Shown here: positions 21,816 to 35,057 of the stretch, one piece after another | How positions within the stretch are numbered: position 1 is the first letter of the stretch | Layout: every line of letters starts with the position of its first letter | Origin: Oidiodendron maius Zn | Lineage: Eukaryota > Ascomycota > Leotiomycetes > Myxotrichaceae | Assembly (NCBI GenBank): GCA_000827325.1 | Contig: KN832885.1 | Location: 248,001 to 312,000, forward strand | Length of the DNA: 64,000 nucleotides | Direction of reading: 5' to 3' | Notes under the pieces: generated by a model | The model's input: only the letters and a program-made list of their open reading frames with translations | Told to the model about the DNA's origin: nothing | The model's database searches: none | Program-made: the position numbers and the translations under genes

Positions 21816-22747
21816 CTTGACGGTTCTTCTCAACACTTGATATCGGCGATGGAACTGACCCGGGATCAAGGTCGTTGATATAAGACTTCGCTATCTTATC
21901 GACCTTTCCCAGTTCTGCCCCCTACATGTGACAGCAGTTTAATTGAAGGACATTGTTACTTCCGCACGGTCACAACTCGGTCTGCGGGGTTCTGTCTAGT
22001 GGCGCGTTGGATGGGATCACCACTGATGCTTTGCCGGACCCGGACCGGACGAGCTACCAGCTACGTTGAAAAGTTGGGGCTCAGGGGGATCCTTGCCTCT
22101 TCTTGATCGCGTGCGTCCGGTGTTTATAGGCGTGGGTCATTACCGGAGGGGTGGCATCCCAAGCCGGAGTAGGGACCTTCCACTGACAGCATCTATCTGC
22201 GAGGAGGTTGAAGGGACAGTTTTGTCTGGCACATTCCCACTTTTGACTGAAGCCTATATATTTACTCCCCATCCAGCACTTGAATATTGGGTTCTCTATT
22301 ACGAATCTTATCTGAACACCGAGGCACCCTCCCCCATCTATTCCTCGGCGGGAAAAGGAGTAATCGTCGGCCGCGGATTAAGCAGCGCTAACGCCCCAGG
22401 ATTAACGCCCCAGGATCCTCCTCGGCTTATCGCTAAAGGGGCTTGATTGAGGTTGGCTACTGGCCACCAGGGCTGTCGAAATTGCAAGTAGATGCTACGT
22501 TGCATAGTGCACCTCCGTTACACTACACATTCAGGAATAACGCGTTAGTTACGAGACAAGATACGAGACCCCCAACAAAGACCGGTGCACGTGATATTCC
22601 TAAGGAACTTCCTAAGTGGGGGTCACCGGTTTGGGGAGTTAGAAATATTGAAAAGGCGACAAATATTATATGAGAACTTCCCAGGCGATTATTAGGGCTT
22701 GGTAACGGCAGTAATACGTAGTCACGACTCCATATACTCGTTTCATA
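21816..22747. promoter_or_regulatory. Divergent intergenic region, Atg22-like / GH3-GNAT
   Basis: 932 bp between divergent starts. It holds GC-rich stretches (about 22000-22430) and a 14-bp unit repeated head to tail at 22389-22416. Open frames here (e.g. 22066-22446) have no recognisable protein signal. Confidence 0.45.
22389..22416. repeat. Two tandem copies of a 14-bp unit
   Basis: The unit taacgccccaggat occurs twice with no gap. It could be a duplicated regulatory site or a simple slippage product. Confidence 0.8.
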
Positions 22748-25700
22748 ATGACAGGCACAGAGACAGCCACTCCGACCACTCCATGGACAGAAGAAGAACT
22801 GAGGGCGAAAGTTGGCCAGGTATGTTAATGATCTTCTGCTTACTGATTGTGGCGCCTGCCTATCATTTTAACGGTTATACTTATGCCTTTCTGCACACTC
22901 CTCCGTCGACCCTGTTGACATGGGCACAAACAAGTGTTGAGTTGCCCAATTCGCCAGAATTGCAGCCGAGTCCCCAAGCTTGACTACCAATGCGCCCGAG
23001 TTTCCAGGAAGCCATATTTGAAAACCATCCTGAGCTATGCTGATAATAAACAGCTCTTCATCGTCGGCTTCGATGGTCACGTACCAAATGATGACATCAA
23101 ATCCCTCATTACCACTCACAAAGTGGGTGCCATAGTCCTGTTCCAAAGGAATGTGGGAAGTGCCTCTCAACTTCGTGACCTCACCAATTCGCTTCAAGAG
23201 CTTGCAAGATCTTCTGGTCACGAACAGAGGCTATTTATAGCCATCGACCAGGAAAATGGCCTTGTCACTCGCATCAAGCCACCGATTGCTGCGCAACTAC
23301 CTGGATTAATGGCTCTAGGGGCCACCGGCGATGCCTCAAACGCGTTTGAAATTGCATCGGCTACCGCAGAAACCTTGAAGGCGTTTGGAATCAACATGAA
23401 CTATGGCCCAATTGCCGATGTCAATTCGGAGCCAAAGAATCCCGTCATTGGAGTCAGGTCTCCATCTGACGACCCAGAGGTTGTTGGACGATTTGTATCT
23501 GCGCAAATCGCGGCCTTCCGAGAGAGTGGGGTGGTATCATGCACGAAGCATTTCCCGGGCCATGGAGATACTGCTGTTGATTCGCATGTTGGACTACCAG
23601 TCATATCGAAGAGTCGAGATCAGCTTGAGGCCTGCGAATTTATTCCTTTCCGCCGGGCTGCCATGGAAGGGGTAGATTCTGTTATGACTGCGCATATTGC
23701 GATGCCCGGACTAACTGGCTCAGAACTTTCTGAAGACCATCCTTCCAGATCATTGCCGGCAAGCCTGAATCCGGATGCAATCAAGATTCTCAGAGACGAA
23801 ATGAAGTATGAGGGGGTGATAGTAAGCGATTGCTTGGAAATGGATGGTGTCAGAGCGACTTTTGGAACTGAAAAAGGAGCAGTAATGGCAGTTAAGGTAA
23901 GACACTGTTATATCGCTTTAATCGCTCAAAATATTGATAAGAGAAACAGGCAGGAACTGATTGTATTATGGTTTGCCATACCATGTCCGCACAGGTCGGT
24001 GCAATCGAAAACGTTGTCCAAGCTGTCAAACAAGGAGAAATATCCCAAGAGGCCATCCAAGCATCCGTAAATAGGGTTAACGAACTCAAACGTAAATACC
24101 TTCCGCCATTATCAGATACTTCTGCGCTACAAACATCCACTGATATGGGAGCGAGAAATAAAAGACATGCTGCTCTAGCATCTAGGATGTACGCACAAAG
24201 CACCACAGTTGTTCGCAGCGCGCCGGGTCGAATTCCCGTCACCAAAGGGCCGGAAACAAAATGTGTATATCTCCTTCCTGGAAAGGCGCCTTTGGGAGGC
24301 GGGCTCGGAGGTGGCGCTGTCGATAGCGGCGAGGAGAAAACCAGAGAGCCGTATTTGAAGCATTCCTTCATCGACTTGATTAACCCGGATAACTCGTTGG
24401 TGCATGCTATACAATACTTTGACTCGAAAGCTTTAGATCCAGCTGAGGAAGTCATCATTGATCAGGCGGACGTGGTGGTGTTTTGTACCCGAAACGGGAG
24501 TTTGAGTCAGTACCAAAAGGGCCTTGGTCTCTCTCTAGGAAAGAAACTTGGGAGCAAATTGATTGCGGTTGCGACTTGTGATCCATATGACTTTCTGGAT
24601 GACGTTGAGGCGATCCAGAATTATATTACCACGTACGAACCCACTCCCGAAGCCTTCCAGTCCGCTCTTGATGTCATCTTCGGAGTCATTCCAGCGTCCG
24701 GTGTCCTACCCGTTGGCTCAGCACACAATAAACCTGAGGTTGAGCTTCTAGACAACACGTCCGAGGATCAAATTACTCATCTCTGGACTCTATGGCATGA
24801 GATTTTTCCTGCTTGGCCCGTTGATCGAGGCCACTTGGCTGCGATGGTCTCTAAAGTCCCTGGGGTACATCTCACCCATGATAAAGGATTCAGTTTAGCC
24901 TATTACCAAAAGACTGGTGACGGAGGTCTTGACGGAATGATATCAGTCGTTGGTGTTCTTGAGTCGTATCGCGGCAAGGGACTTGGTACTGCTCTTATCA
25001 ATAGAACTCGGAAAGAGCTCAATGCGCGAAGTGAAACGGGGAAGCCTATATCCTTCGGGATCAGATCATCATTCCCTCGCTTCTGGCCTGGAGTTCCAGT
25101 TAATTTTGCGCCAAAGGACAGAGATTTCTTCATTCACCGAGGTAGGACGGCCACTCTGCCTGTCTACTAGAACAACTTCTCTGACATATATAGGATTCCG
25201 CAAGTCTCGAGATCCTACGGCCCGAGATTTATTCAAGAGTATTGTCACGGAAACCGCACCACCCGCGGTCCTTGAGAGAGTAGCAAAGCTACCGCTCACA
25301 TTCTCCCCTTGGTCTCCCGAGTTGTACGAGGAATGTATGACAAAGCAGCGAGCTAATTTCAATGACAATCAGGTACGTGCTTCACCAAGGGATTCTGCTA
25401 CAGCAGTAATTTTGGTTTTCTCTATTTGTTATTCCTAAGTCTAACACTGCACTAGGCATGGATCGAAGCATACGAAACCCTCGCCAAGGCCAATCAGCAT
25501 CAAGAAGTCCTCGTCGCCTTTGACGAATCAGGAGCTCAAGTTGGATGGACTTTGATGTGTCAGCCCGATTCTGTGGTTGGTCAGGCGTTTGCTTTCTTGC
25601 CTCTCCTGCCATCTAAGAATAAAACTGGGTTGATTGCATGTGTCGGGGTCGATGCGAGTGCCAGGAAGAAAGGTGTGGGTTTGGCGCTCTTGGTCAAAGC

Positions 25701-25821
25701 AATGGAAAACATGAGATCTAGAGGCTTAGAGGGGGTACTTATTGACTGGGTTGTAATCCGTGGTTTCTACGAGACCCTAGGCTTTGAAGTATTCTGGGAA
25801 TATGAAAAATACGACTGGTAG
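22748..25821 (+). CDS. GH3 beta-N-acetylglucosaminidase (NagZ/NagA type) fused to tandem GNAT acetyltransferase domains
   Basis: Exons 22748-22819, 23054-23896, 23950-25141, 25194-25372, 25456-25821, giving 883 residues. Residues about 20-350 are a NagZ-like GH3 barrel: VGQ-LFIVGF, AIDQENGLVTRI, NYGPIADVN, KHFPGHGD with H190, H194 and D196, and VSDCLEMDGV with the predicted nucleophile D283. A second GH3 domain follows. The last about 250 residues hold two acetyltransferase folds with acetyl-CoA loops ESYRGKGLGTAL and SARKKGVGLALL. No signal peptide, so a cytosolic enzyme on GlcNAc conjugates or chitin breakdown products is likely. GH3-GNAT fusions are known in fungi. The first intron is 234 nt, chosen because it restores KVGQ-LFIVGFDGH. 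Confidence 0.9.
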
Positions 25822-26746
25822 GGTGGTGGAGAAGGCTGAGCAACAAACAGACAGACATCTGCCACGCTCCACCGTTCGGCTACGCGAACGGTGGAGCAGC
25901 CAATAATGAACAAAATTCTTTCCCCAAGGAGGCTAATACCCGACCCTGAGCCGTGGTGCCGCAGTTGGATAGGTTCAGATGAGGGCGAGGCCTTGGACTT
26001 TTCACTCCTAGAGAGTGGGGGGACGGGGCAGCATATATCGATATCCGAAAAGCAAAATGGGTTTCAATGACTGAATGACAATCGACCAATAGCAAGTGCT
26101 GGGTAAGTCCTGGAAGTTTTGATGTGGTGTTTTTAAAATTTATCTCTTCCCCCAAGAAATCTATACCAGATCATCGTATCCCACTCCTACTACCCTTTTG
26201 GCTCGGAGCCTCGGCCACTTTCCTCTTTCGTCTTTTAATTTATATCGTGTACGTATATTATCTGAACAGATCTAAAGGTTCCTTCCAGCCGGGACAAGCT
26301 TTGTGAGGATTACAAGGTATCTCGATATCCAATGATAGGTAATATTATCTCGGAAGACGTACTCCGCATCCTAGCCTTTCATAAACCAAAAGCCCTGAAT
26401 TCGCTCCCGAACGGGGACTTGCCGCAACGGGAGAGCTATTTATCCGTGGCTACGGCGGATGATGGTCCGTATGCTCGATCTCGCCCCCGCAATAGAGTAA
26501 CTACGAATTAGAAATTTCTGGCACATCCTTGGCATAGATGAAGGGTTATGGGCGGAGAATTTAGAAGCTCTATTGTTGAGCGGGATGGATAATACCCTTC
26601 GACGAATAGGTAATAACTTATCCTGTATAATACTAGACTATATCTCTACGCCAATGCTATAAAGGAGCCCAAAATTCCTGGCGTGTTTCTTATTTGTTTC
26701 TTTTTCCCCTGCTCCCCATCAATTGAAACTTAGAGCACTGGTTAAG
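25822..26746. other. Intergenic region, GH3-GNAT 3' flank and GH5 promoter
   Basis: 925 bp. A strong hairpin lies 45 bp after the GH3 stop (separate entry). The rest should include the promoter of the GH5 gene, with a pyrimidine-rich stretch just before its ATG. No coding region recognised. Confidence 0.5.
25866..25897. repeat. Perfect 13-bp inverted repeat with 6-nt loop
   Basis: Arms gctccaccgttcg (25866-25878) and cgaacggtggagc (25885-25897) flank a 6-nt loop, gctacg. It would form a stable GC-rich hairpin in the 3' flank of the GH3-GNAT transcript. It may be a 3'-end or stability element, a protein-binding dyad or a mobile-element remnant. Confidence 0.85.
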
Positions 26747-28280
26747 ATGTTGAGCAAGATCATCCCAACTGCGGCATTGCTGGTTAGTCAAGCGGCTGCC
26801 ACCATCTACTACGCCGGTGTAGCCGAGAGCGGTGGAGAGTTTGGTGTTTACAGTACGTAGGTTTTAATTCAATTAAACCAGTGAGCCAGTATTGACTAAG
26901 AACAGGCCCTACGGCTACAGTTGGTACTGGACTTCCAGGCAGATTTGGAGTCGACTACGATTTCATTAACCAGAGCACTATCGATATTTGGATTGACCAG
27001 AATAAAGTACTAAAATTAACTGTATATAACAGTTTGAAGAGTATGCTGAGAATTGGTAGATTAATCTTTTCCGGGTTGCATTCCTACTGGAACGCATGTG
27101 TCCAGTTGCAACTGGATTGGGTTCAACTTTTAACGAGACGGTATGAAGTCTTAAACGGGAATTCTGGAGACTTGCTCATTCATTCAGCACTATGGCTTCT
27201 TTGCAGATGCTGTCAACTATATTACAGTGACAAAAGGCGGGTACGTTATTTTGGATCCGCATAACTATATGCGATACAATGATCCCTCTCAGCAGCCTCT
27301 CACGGGAAGTATCATTGGCGATACCACGGACCCAAAGGCTGCCACAACCGCACAATTTGGTGAGTTCTGGCATGAACTGGCTAGGCGATTTGCAAACAAC
27401 AACAAGGTTATTTTTGGTCTCATGAATGAAGTATGTGGCATAAGCTTCCTCCATTGTGAGATCCGAGACACTAACACTGAAGAAGCCACATGATATGGCA
27501 ACAAGTCTTGTTCTGGCCAACGACCAGGCGGCAATTGACGGAATCCGTGCATCTGGTGCAAAGAACTTGTAAGCCAGATGCTTACATCAAATTAAACATT
27601 GGCTAACTATGGTCGAGGATCCTTGCACCTGGAAATGGATATACTGGCGGTCATTCTTGGACTCAGACTACTGGCAGTGGAGATGAGCCTTCGAGCGAGT
27701 GGCTCTATAAGTTGGTCGACCCATTAAACAACACCGGTAAATATTTATATTCCACTTCTCGCCGTTTAGAACCAGCGACTAATAAACTATAGCAATCGAT
27801 ATCCATGAGTATCTGGATGTCGATTACTCGGGCAGCCATTCGGAATGCGAGCAGCTGGCATCAGCCCAACTGGCGCCCTTGACTGCCTGGCTCAACCAAT
27901 ACGGTCTTAAGGCTATGATCACCGAATTCGGTGCTGCCAACGGCACTGAGTGTGAAAGCTACGTGATAGATATCATTGATTATATGGCTGATAATGATGC
28001 CTACATTGGCTGGTCCGCTTGGGCTGCCGGACCGTTCTGGGGCACATACTCGCCATGCTGCAGTGATAGCCAGCAATGGGGCTCACTTGAGCCTGGAAGC
28101 GTAGCTGCCGACGGAAGTCCTGGGTGAGTAATCTTTACATTATGAGACGACCGGAACTTAAATGACGCTGACGAGAATAGACTCTATACCACGGTCTGGT
28201 TGAAGGAGATCGAACCTCTCTTGCCTAAGACACTCCAGAGATCGGGATTATCAAGCATAAATGGTGGTACGTTGTCCTAG
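26747..28280 (+). CDS. Secreted endo-beta-1,4-glucanase, glycoside hydrolase family 5
   Basis: Cellulase of the EG-II type (GH5). Eight exons: 26747-26852, 26906-27006, 27060-27140, 27188-27430, 27486-27568, 27618-27736, 27793-28123, 28181-28280; 387 residues, no carbohydrate-binding module. A signal peptide (MLSKIIPTAALLVSQAAA) precedes YYAGVAESGGEFG, the usual GH5 N-terminus. The spliced protein has INLFRVAFLLERM, DPHNYMRYND, GLMNEPHDM with acid/base E177, DIHEYLDVDYSGSH, ITEFGA with nucleophile E289, and WSAWAAGPFWG. The 53-nt intron at 27007-27059 ends in GGTAG. Despite the dense introns every phase closes, so the gene looks intact; a role in plant cell-wall degradation is expected. Confidence 0.92.
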
Positions 28281-28604
28281 AAGTGCGACGAGAAATACTT
28301 CAGGCGTATACCCTGCTGACTGTGGAGAAGGTCACTCGAAATGTAAAGGATGGTGGTGTTGGTAGCGTTTGGATCATGGGGACCGTTGTAAAGATGTTCC
28401 TAGGACTATGCCCAAGCACCGATTGATTTAATGCGTATGTGGTGCTGAAGACAATATTTACCGTTTGAAGGCTGTGATTGGCGACCAACAAAGGCCAGCT
28501 AGATATCCACTAGCTTATGGTAAGCAATCTTTTATTTATGTGCACCAACCCTCGATCATGAGGGTGTTGATATATACAGGCGTTAAGAGCCACTCGTATA
28601 ACGC
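28281..28604. other. Convergent 3' intergenic region
   Basis: 324 bp between the stops of the GH5 and HEATR5 genes. Expected to hold both 3' UTRs. Nothing else seen. Confidence 0.5.
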
Positions 28605-31600
28605 TCAGCTACCAAAGTCCATCCTCAGGGCAATTGTCGGCTCTCTTCCCTGGCCATCGTCATGGCCACGTCCTTTTTCGCCAGCTGTCTGCCGTCCTTT
28701 TGTGATGACGCTCTCCATGAAGCCCTTCTGCTCTTCAGTCATGCCTCCTACGACGCCTCTGAATGATACTTGGTCTGCACTTGCCAACTCTAGAAGCCTT
28801 GTGCTTGTCTCCGCGTATGATTCTTCTCCTTCCTTGTTCGCCCTTTCAAGTAACGTTGGAATTATCGCAGCCATGCCCACACTCTTTTGTTCTTCCTTCA
28901 AGCCGGATACAAACATCGTAAGTGCTTGAGAGATCAAAGCCCGAGCACTTTCAGGATCTTCGTTCTCAGTATTCGTGACAAAGGAGATGAGACGTGGCAA
29001 AAGGTAACGAGCTATACTCTGGTCTGCTGCGGTCTTGGGAGACACAAGGAGGATGGTACGTATACATCCGGCCGCCACTTTTGCAGTCTAGAGCAAGAAT
29101 GTTAGCGCATTATATCCACCGATTTTGGGGCTACTATGCTTACCATGCGGTCACTTAAGCAATCAACTACCTCATCCAGGAAGCGCGAGACTGTCGGCTC
29201 AGCAGCTGACATTTTATTCTGGCCACTAGTAAGAAGTACTGTCGAAGCCAGCAGAGTGTTTTTAACACAAGGCAAAGAAGCGTCCGATTCACGTTTCTGG
29301 GCATGGAGATATATAGACAGGAAACGCTTGAGACAGCCTTGAAGCTGAATGGTGCTTGTATCGCTACCCTCAGTTTTCTTAACTAGTGTGACTGACATGC
29401 TAGTGATAAATCGCTTGAGGATTGGTAGTGATAGAGGTACTACAGCAGCCTGGCAGCTCGGCGTGCCCAAGAGGGTCGCGAAGATATGAATAATGCATGC
29501 GTGCAGATCTGTTCTGATGACCGATGGAAAGACCTCGGCAGCGTCAACTAGGGCGTTGAGAGAAATGCGAATGAGGGATATTGCCTCGTCTGACAGCTGA
29601 TGTCGGGCTGACTGCTGTGGTTCTGAAAGATTGGGCAAAAGCCCGGAAAGGACAAGAACAATAATACGGGTGAGCTCGAAGAGTTGCTCTACATCTTCAG
29701 ACAAGTCACCGTCGTCCGGGCCTTGAGACTTCGTTGCCGATGGATGAGAAATACAGAGAGCCCGTGCAATTTGTACGATAACACCTTGGACATCAAGACC
29801 TTCCGTGAGGACCAATCTATCAAGCAAATCCATTGTCTCTGAGAAGATTGCCTCACGATAGATTGCGTGGCCCGAAACACTTGGATGTAGGATTTTCTTA
29901 AGTGCCCGCAAGATGTGGAGCGTCTGGTCTTCTGTGGCGAGGCCGCCGTCCGATCCCGGCCTGGTAACAAGAGCTTCAAACGATATGCCGAATAAGACGA
30001 AGAAGAACGCGACTGGTTCATCTCGATAATTGATATCGTTCCCTTTCGAGTGGCCATTAGTTGTAGGTCCTTCAGTCTCCTTACCATCTAGTGCGTCGAA
30101 AACAAATTCGCTGTCTTGCTCAATGAGACTTGCAATAGCATCAACTAGACTCAACCACGAGTCTTGATAAAACCGTAAGAGTGTCTCGCGGTTCAATGCC
30201 GAGTAGATACTATCAAGATTGCCGGAAAGAGAAGGGGGCCCTAAACTCATAGAAATATCGGGCTCAAATCTCAGGCGGGCAAACTCCCGGAGAGACGCAA
30301 GCCACAGCGGCGTCAAAGTTCCAATGTGAGGTTTTAGAACATCTACAAGGTAACTTTGCGTTGTGCTAGCAACTTGCAGTTCCGCCCAAGCAGAGAATAC
30401 AGACATTTTCACCATAACTTGAGCATTTGAACTCAGTCCTTTGAGGTCTCCAATTGCGGCAACTTCAGACTCGACCGAGAAATTCTCCAATGCCGTGATT
30501 AGGGTCTTCAGGATACGGCCCATTCTATCGATATCGGTGACAATACCCGTCGCAATAAAGACAGCGCAGACATTTACTGCTTCCGCCGCCAATTCCGGAG
30601 AGGAATCAGCAGCAAACGCAGGTGTCAATGCCGAACTAATTTGCGCTTGGTACTGCTCGAGAAGTGGAGCCTCAGCAAAATCCGGATCAGGTGTCTTGCC
30701 AAACATCTTCAAAACGGCGTCAATGATCTTCAGACCCCAAACCCGAAGCTCTACGACGTTCGAAGTTGACGCTGAGAATGCCATACGAATGACATCGGCG
30801 ATCTTTTTTTGTAGTGCCATCTCGGAAGGCGAGGCGCCGTCCTGCGGCGCTTTTTTGCTGATAATGTTTAACATCTCGCCCAGACAATTCATAGCAAATG
30901 TCCGAACTTGCGTCCGCAATGGCTCTTGACCAGAAGCTCCAGTGGCTGCCCCATCATCCTTAGCTACCCCTCCAGCTGAAGCAAAGCCTGCCACTTCTTC
31001 ATCATTTAGGTCAGGAATGGCACTCTTGGGCTTTGCTGTTGGGGGTAACACTTCGATGGCTTTGGGTCTGGTCATTGTTAACACTGACTGGCATCTCTGT
31101 ACCCATCGCGCAGTGTCTGATAGGCATGTCTGTTGAAGCCAGTTCATGATTACATTTTTTATCCCCTCATGACTTGGGTCTGCATCTAGGGTTAGCCATA
31201 ATTGGTCTTCAAAGCCCTCCTCTGCAGCTTCCACCACGTCCACTGCGTTGCGCTTCATCAAGTTGTATAGCCCATCAATGGCAGCGTTTCGTAGTTCGGG
31301 ATGCTCCGAGTTGAGGTCCTTCTGCAGAAGAACAACATAATCTTTAAATGCCATGTGGCCAGGGGCATACAGATTAAGGTGCTCAAGGCACTTCAGGCTT
31401 TCTCCTCTGACCAATGAGCTTTCTTCTCTCTGGAACTGCCCAACGAGCGTCAAAATTAACTCTCGTGGTTTCGTAAGCTCTTGTAGGTCCGGTCCTAGAA
31501 CGTTGACAAGAGAGTCAACACACCGAGATATGACCGCTGCTGTTGATAATTCTAGTTCAAGGTTGGATGTGGCGATTGATTGGCCCTCCTCGTTATGCGT

Positions 31601-34600
31601 ATCCGCTACGTATAATTGTCCAAGCATTCCCAGAGTTCCCGATACGTATCCAGAAAATGTCAGGCCAGCTGAATCTGCAACTCTTGCAAGCGCTTCTAAC
31701 GCCCAGAAATGTACGGTGGGGTGAGGATCATTGCATAGAGACATTAATATTCCCAAAATAGTTTTCAGATGAAGCCCTGCCGCCATACCACCAACCTGAG
31801 AGAGTGTACAACCCAAAGCCATCGCACATCCCGCTCTTGCACTGGGTTCTCTATTTTCAACGATAGTTTCAATAAGCCATTTCACTTCTTGATTCGTGTA
31901 AGGGTTCCCTGAGCTGTTGCACAGGCGTGCAAGAGCTTCATAGCCAACACTCCGGATGTATTGATCCGGGTGGATGGTAAATGATCTAATCATGTCCTGC
32001 ATAAGCTTCTCCACTGCGGGGTTGGTAAGATCACCATGAGGTGATTCTGTCTCTTTGACTGCGACTTTAAGAGCTGAGAATAATGCGATTGCAACATTGA
32101 TGTTCATTGCTGCCCTGCGGCCAGGATCGCGCTGAAGGAGCCCAGCAGAGAGGAACGTTGTGATTTGTTCTAGTATACTCTCCTGGATTTTCGGAGGAGT
32201 AAGTGGGAACGCGATAGCGAACAGCTTGATGGCAATGTTTACGACTTCAGTAGCAGGAGGGTCAGGAAGCGAATCTGCCTTTCCAAGACTTCCTAAGTAT
32301 AACGCTAGAGAATCGTGCTCAAGGGAACTGCATATTGGCGTCAGAAGTACTTGGGATATTGCGTTATCCGGACCACTTTCTTCTATCCAATTGTCTTCCG
32401 AATTGCTTTTCTGCTCTCCGGGGAGTCGCTGCACTTTAAACCCCCGGATCATGCCCGTAACTCCAAAGCCACAATTATCCCCTACATCCCAAATCGTCTC
32501 AAAATTTGCAGCTGAGTTTGCAATCGATGCACTCAAAGAGCTTGGAGTATAGTTTTCTGGATCCGCAAAGAAAGATACGGCGAGGGTCAATAAATTAGAT
32601 TGTAGCAATGCTTCGCTCCCGCCAGCAGGACTCAGGTTAACTAATTTTTCATAGCATTGAAGAACTCGCCGTTGAGTCATAAGGTCTAAATCTTGTAGTT
32701 GCAATGATGGGGTGAGACGTTGTGAGATGTCTTCCGTGGTCTTTTTAGATGGCAGGCCACGGAGAAATGCCGTTGTATTCTGGAGCATGGAAGCAATTCG
32801 TTTTGAGACGTCTACAGTCAATAACCGACTGTTGAACTGCAAGAAAGCCAATATAGATCCAAGAGCGCATTCTCTCACATGAGTGAGGAATGAGGATTCA
32901 AGATAACTGCGCAGTGATGTATTGTCTTTTGCGAGGGGTTTGGGAAGGGCATTCTTCCACAAAAGGAGAAGCTGAGAGAGGTGGATTTTGACAAAATTAG
33001 GGCCTAAAGACATAAGGCCTCCTATCAAGATCCATGCAACCTGTATTTGTGTAGACGAAATTCGAAGTTCTGACTTGCTGCTGGACTTCAGAAGACCAGT
33101 GGCGAGGGAAAGAACGCGGCTATTAACATCCACTGAACCATATAACGGCTGCAAGGGAGCCGTACTGATCATTGCAGAGAGTCCATTTGCATAACCAATA
33201 CAGCGCCGAGGCGAGTTTCTCGCCGAAGACAGAAGATTGAGCTCTCGATTGACGCTGTTCATGCATATTGTGAGACAAGGCAGTAGTTGTTGTGGACATG
33301 CCAAAGCAAAGGTTCGTAAGCATAATGATGTATAGATCTGGACAGTGTAACTTGGGTGTTGGAGAACCTGCAGTAACCCATCACGGCAGGAATCGGCAAT
33401 AGCATTCGCAGCAGATCCCAAACTCTCGATTAAAGACGTCAAAGCACTCAAAGTGGCAACAAGGGCGTACTTTGTTGGCTCCGGACGTTCCTTGATAACT
33501 TGAGGATAGTTCTTTAGGACATCATTGATCAAGGCTTTAGCAGCATCAATCTGCCCCGATTCGCCCAGAATATTCTGCCCAATGACATCTTCAAGGATGA
33601 CTTGTATGAACCGTCGAGTGATTAGCAATCGGTACCTGTTATTAGTGATGTTCGGATGACTCAACACGTCAGTCGTCAGGTGTTCGACGATCTCTTTGTA
33701 TCTTGTCTCAACTATGTGTTCACTGAGGCCCTGGAAAATCCTGCTATAGCAGTTGGCCATACCGGCTCGAGCTCTGTTACTTGTTGATAATTTGACGTAG
33801 AACGAAGATACCTGTTTTAGGATGTCTGCAAAGCTGAACACAAGAATCTGGCTTCGCTTGGGGCCGGGACTTTCGGGCCTCTGGATCTCTTCCTCGAGAT
33901 CTCCGCCAGGGGCCATGGAAAGACGCTTATTCTGCTTCTTCGGTTTCCGCAGCATAGGCACTTCATTTCCTTGAAGTCGGGCAATAGACTGATACTTAAC
34001 GAGCGCGTCGGCCAAGCACTCGCCAGCTGCTTGCCGTACAAGAGGACTCGGCGAGTCAATGGTCTTCCATATCGTAGATTTCAAACTGTCGAAATCGTTT
34101 GCATAATCGAAGTAAGGTGTGTAAACGGTCAACATCTTCAAGCAGCGGCAAGACGCAATTTGAACCAATGCAGCTTTGTCACCCGACGCAGAACTTCTGG
34201 CAGATTTCCATGCATCCCGGGCAATGCCCTCGTCAATGCTCCCTTCGATCATCTTTGCAATTTTCCCCAGCGCATTAAATATCGCCGCTCGCAATCCTGT
34301 GCTGTACTGTGCTGGCTTCAATAGCTTTAGCAATGAGGAGCACACCAAGGCGTGTAACCCAATGGCGCTGTCCCCAGCGGCAGCAAAGACATCGCCAAGG
34401 CAGTAGACAGCTGCATGTTTTGATCTTAAGTCGCCATCGCCTTTACTCTTCCCGCCATTAACGATTCCAACTAAATCATTAATCGTCTCAAACAAAAGCT
34501 TCCGGTCTCCTCTCCCCAGGAAATGGGCGAAACATCTCCCCAAGTTATTTCTTATAACTCTCGTCGGTGGGGGGGAGGACAGGTCGAGGATCTGCATAAG

Positions 34601-34822
34601 CTCGCGCTTAAGATATAATTGTTGCGCTGTACAGTCATCTGGCTCAAGAGACACGACATGTTCAGTGAGTGTCGCAACAAAGGTCAGTAGGTATAGGTCT
34701 TGCTGTTCCGAGGGCAGGGCTTGAAGCTTCTTGATATCGAGTTCGGGAGTCGTAGATTCGGCGCGTGGAAAGGTAGGTGGGATTGTGTTTATCGCCGAGC
34801 TTGGCACAGGTGTCGAAGACAT
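28605..34822 (-). CDS. HEAT-repeat protein HEATR5/Laa1, AP-1 clathrin adaptor accessory
   Basis: Giant alpha-solenoid protein. Exons 34822-29144 and 29087-28605, one 56-nt intron near the 3' end, 2053 residues in all; human HEATR5B is about 2071 and yeast Laa1 about 2014. The N-terminal region is typical: LSSPPPTRVIRNNLGRCFAH, RSKHAAVYCLGDVFA and LRAAIFNALGKI. HEAT units recur throughout, e.g. IRSVGYEALARLCN, ARAGCAMALGC and TVHFWALEALARVAD. The protein localises AP-1 at the trans-Golgi and endosomes in yeast and animals. The 3' exon is required for SDRM-TAKVAAGCIRTIL; reading on through the intron would truncate the protein by about 160 residues. Confidence 0.9.
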
Positions 34823-35057
34823 GGCCCAGCTATGTTAGTTGTCTGGGCTGAGTCTGAGAGAGGTGAAAGGGAAAGTTGACAGTATCTTGGGGAACTGGAC
34901 ATTGACCACAGTCGCATCATATTATTCGGTTCTCCTGCGCAGTAAGGAGTTCGGCGACCAATCATAAGCCCGCTTGACCAGGCTGTAATTTTTAGACGCC
35001 TTGTCCAAATTTCTGGGATCCCAAAACTGTTTAGACTTCAGCCTTCTCTCACACCAA
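34823..35057. promoter_or_regulatory. Divergent promoter, HEATR5 / TACO1-like
   Basis: 235 bp between two start codons. A CCAAT box sits at 34958-34962 on the plus strand, a plausible Hap/NF-Y site, which would suit the nuclear gene for a mitochondrial protein on the right. Confidence 0.5.

Noticed and set aside
22066-22446. 126-codon plus-strand frame in the Atg22-like/GH3 interval
   Set aside because: GC-rich, no recognisable protein pattern, no start or splice context; probably chance.
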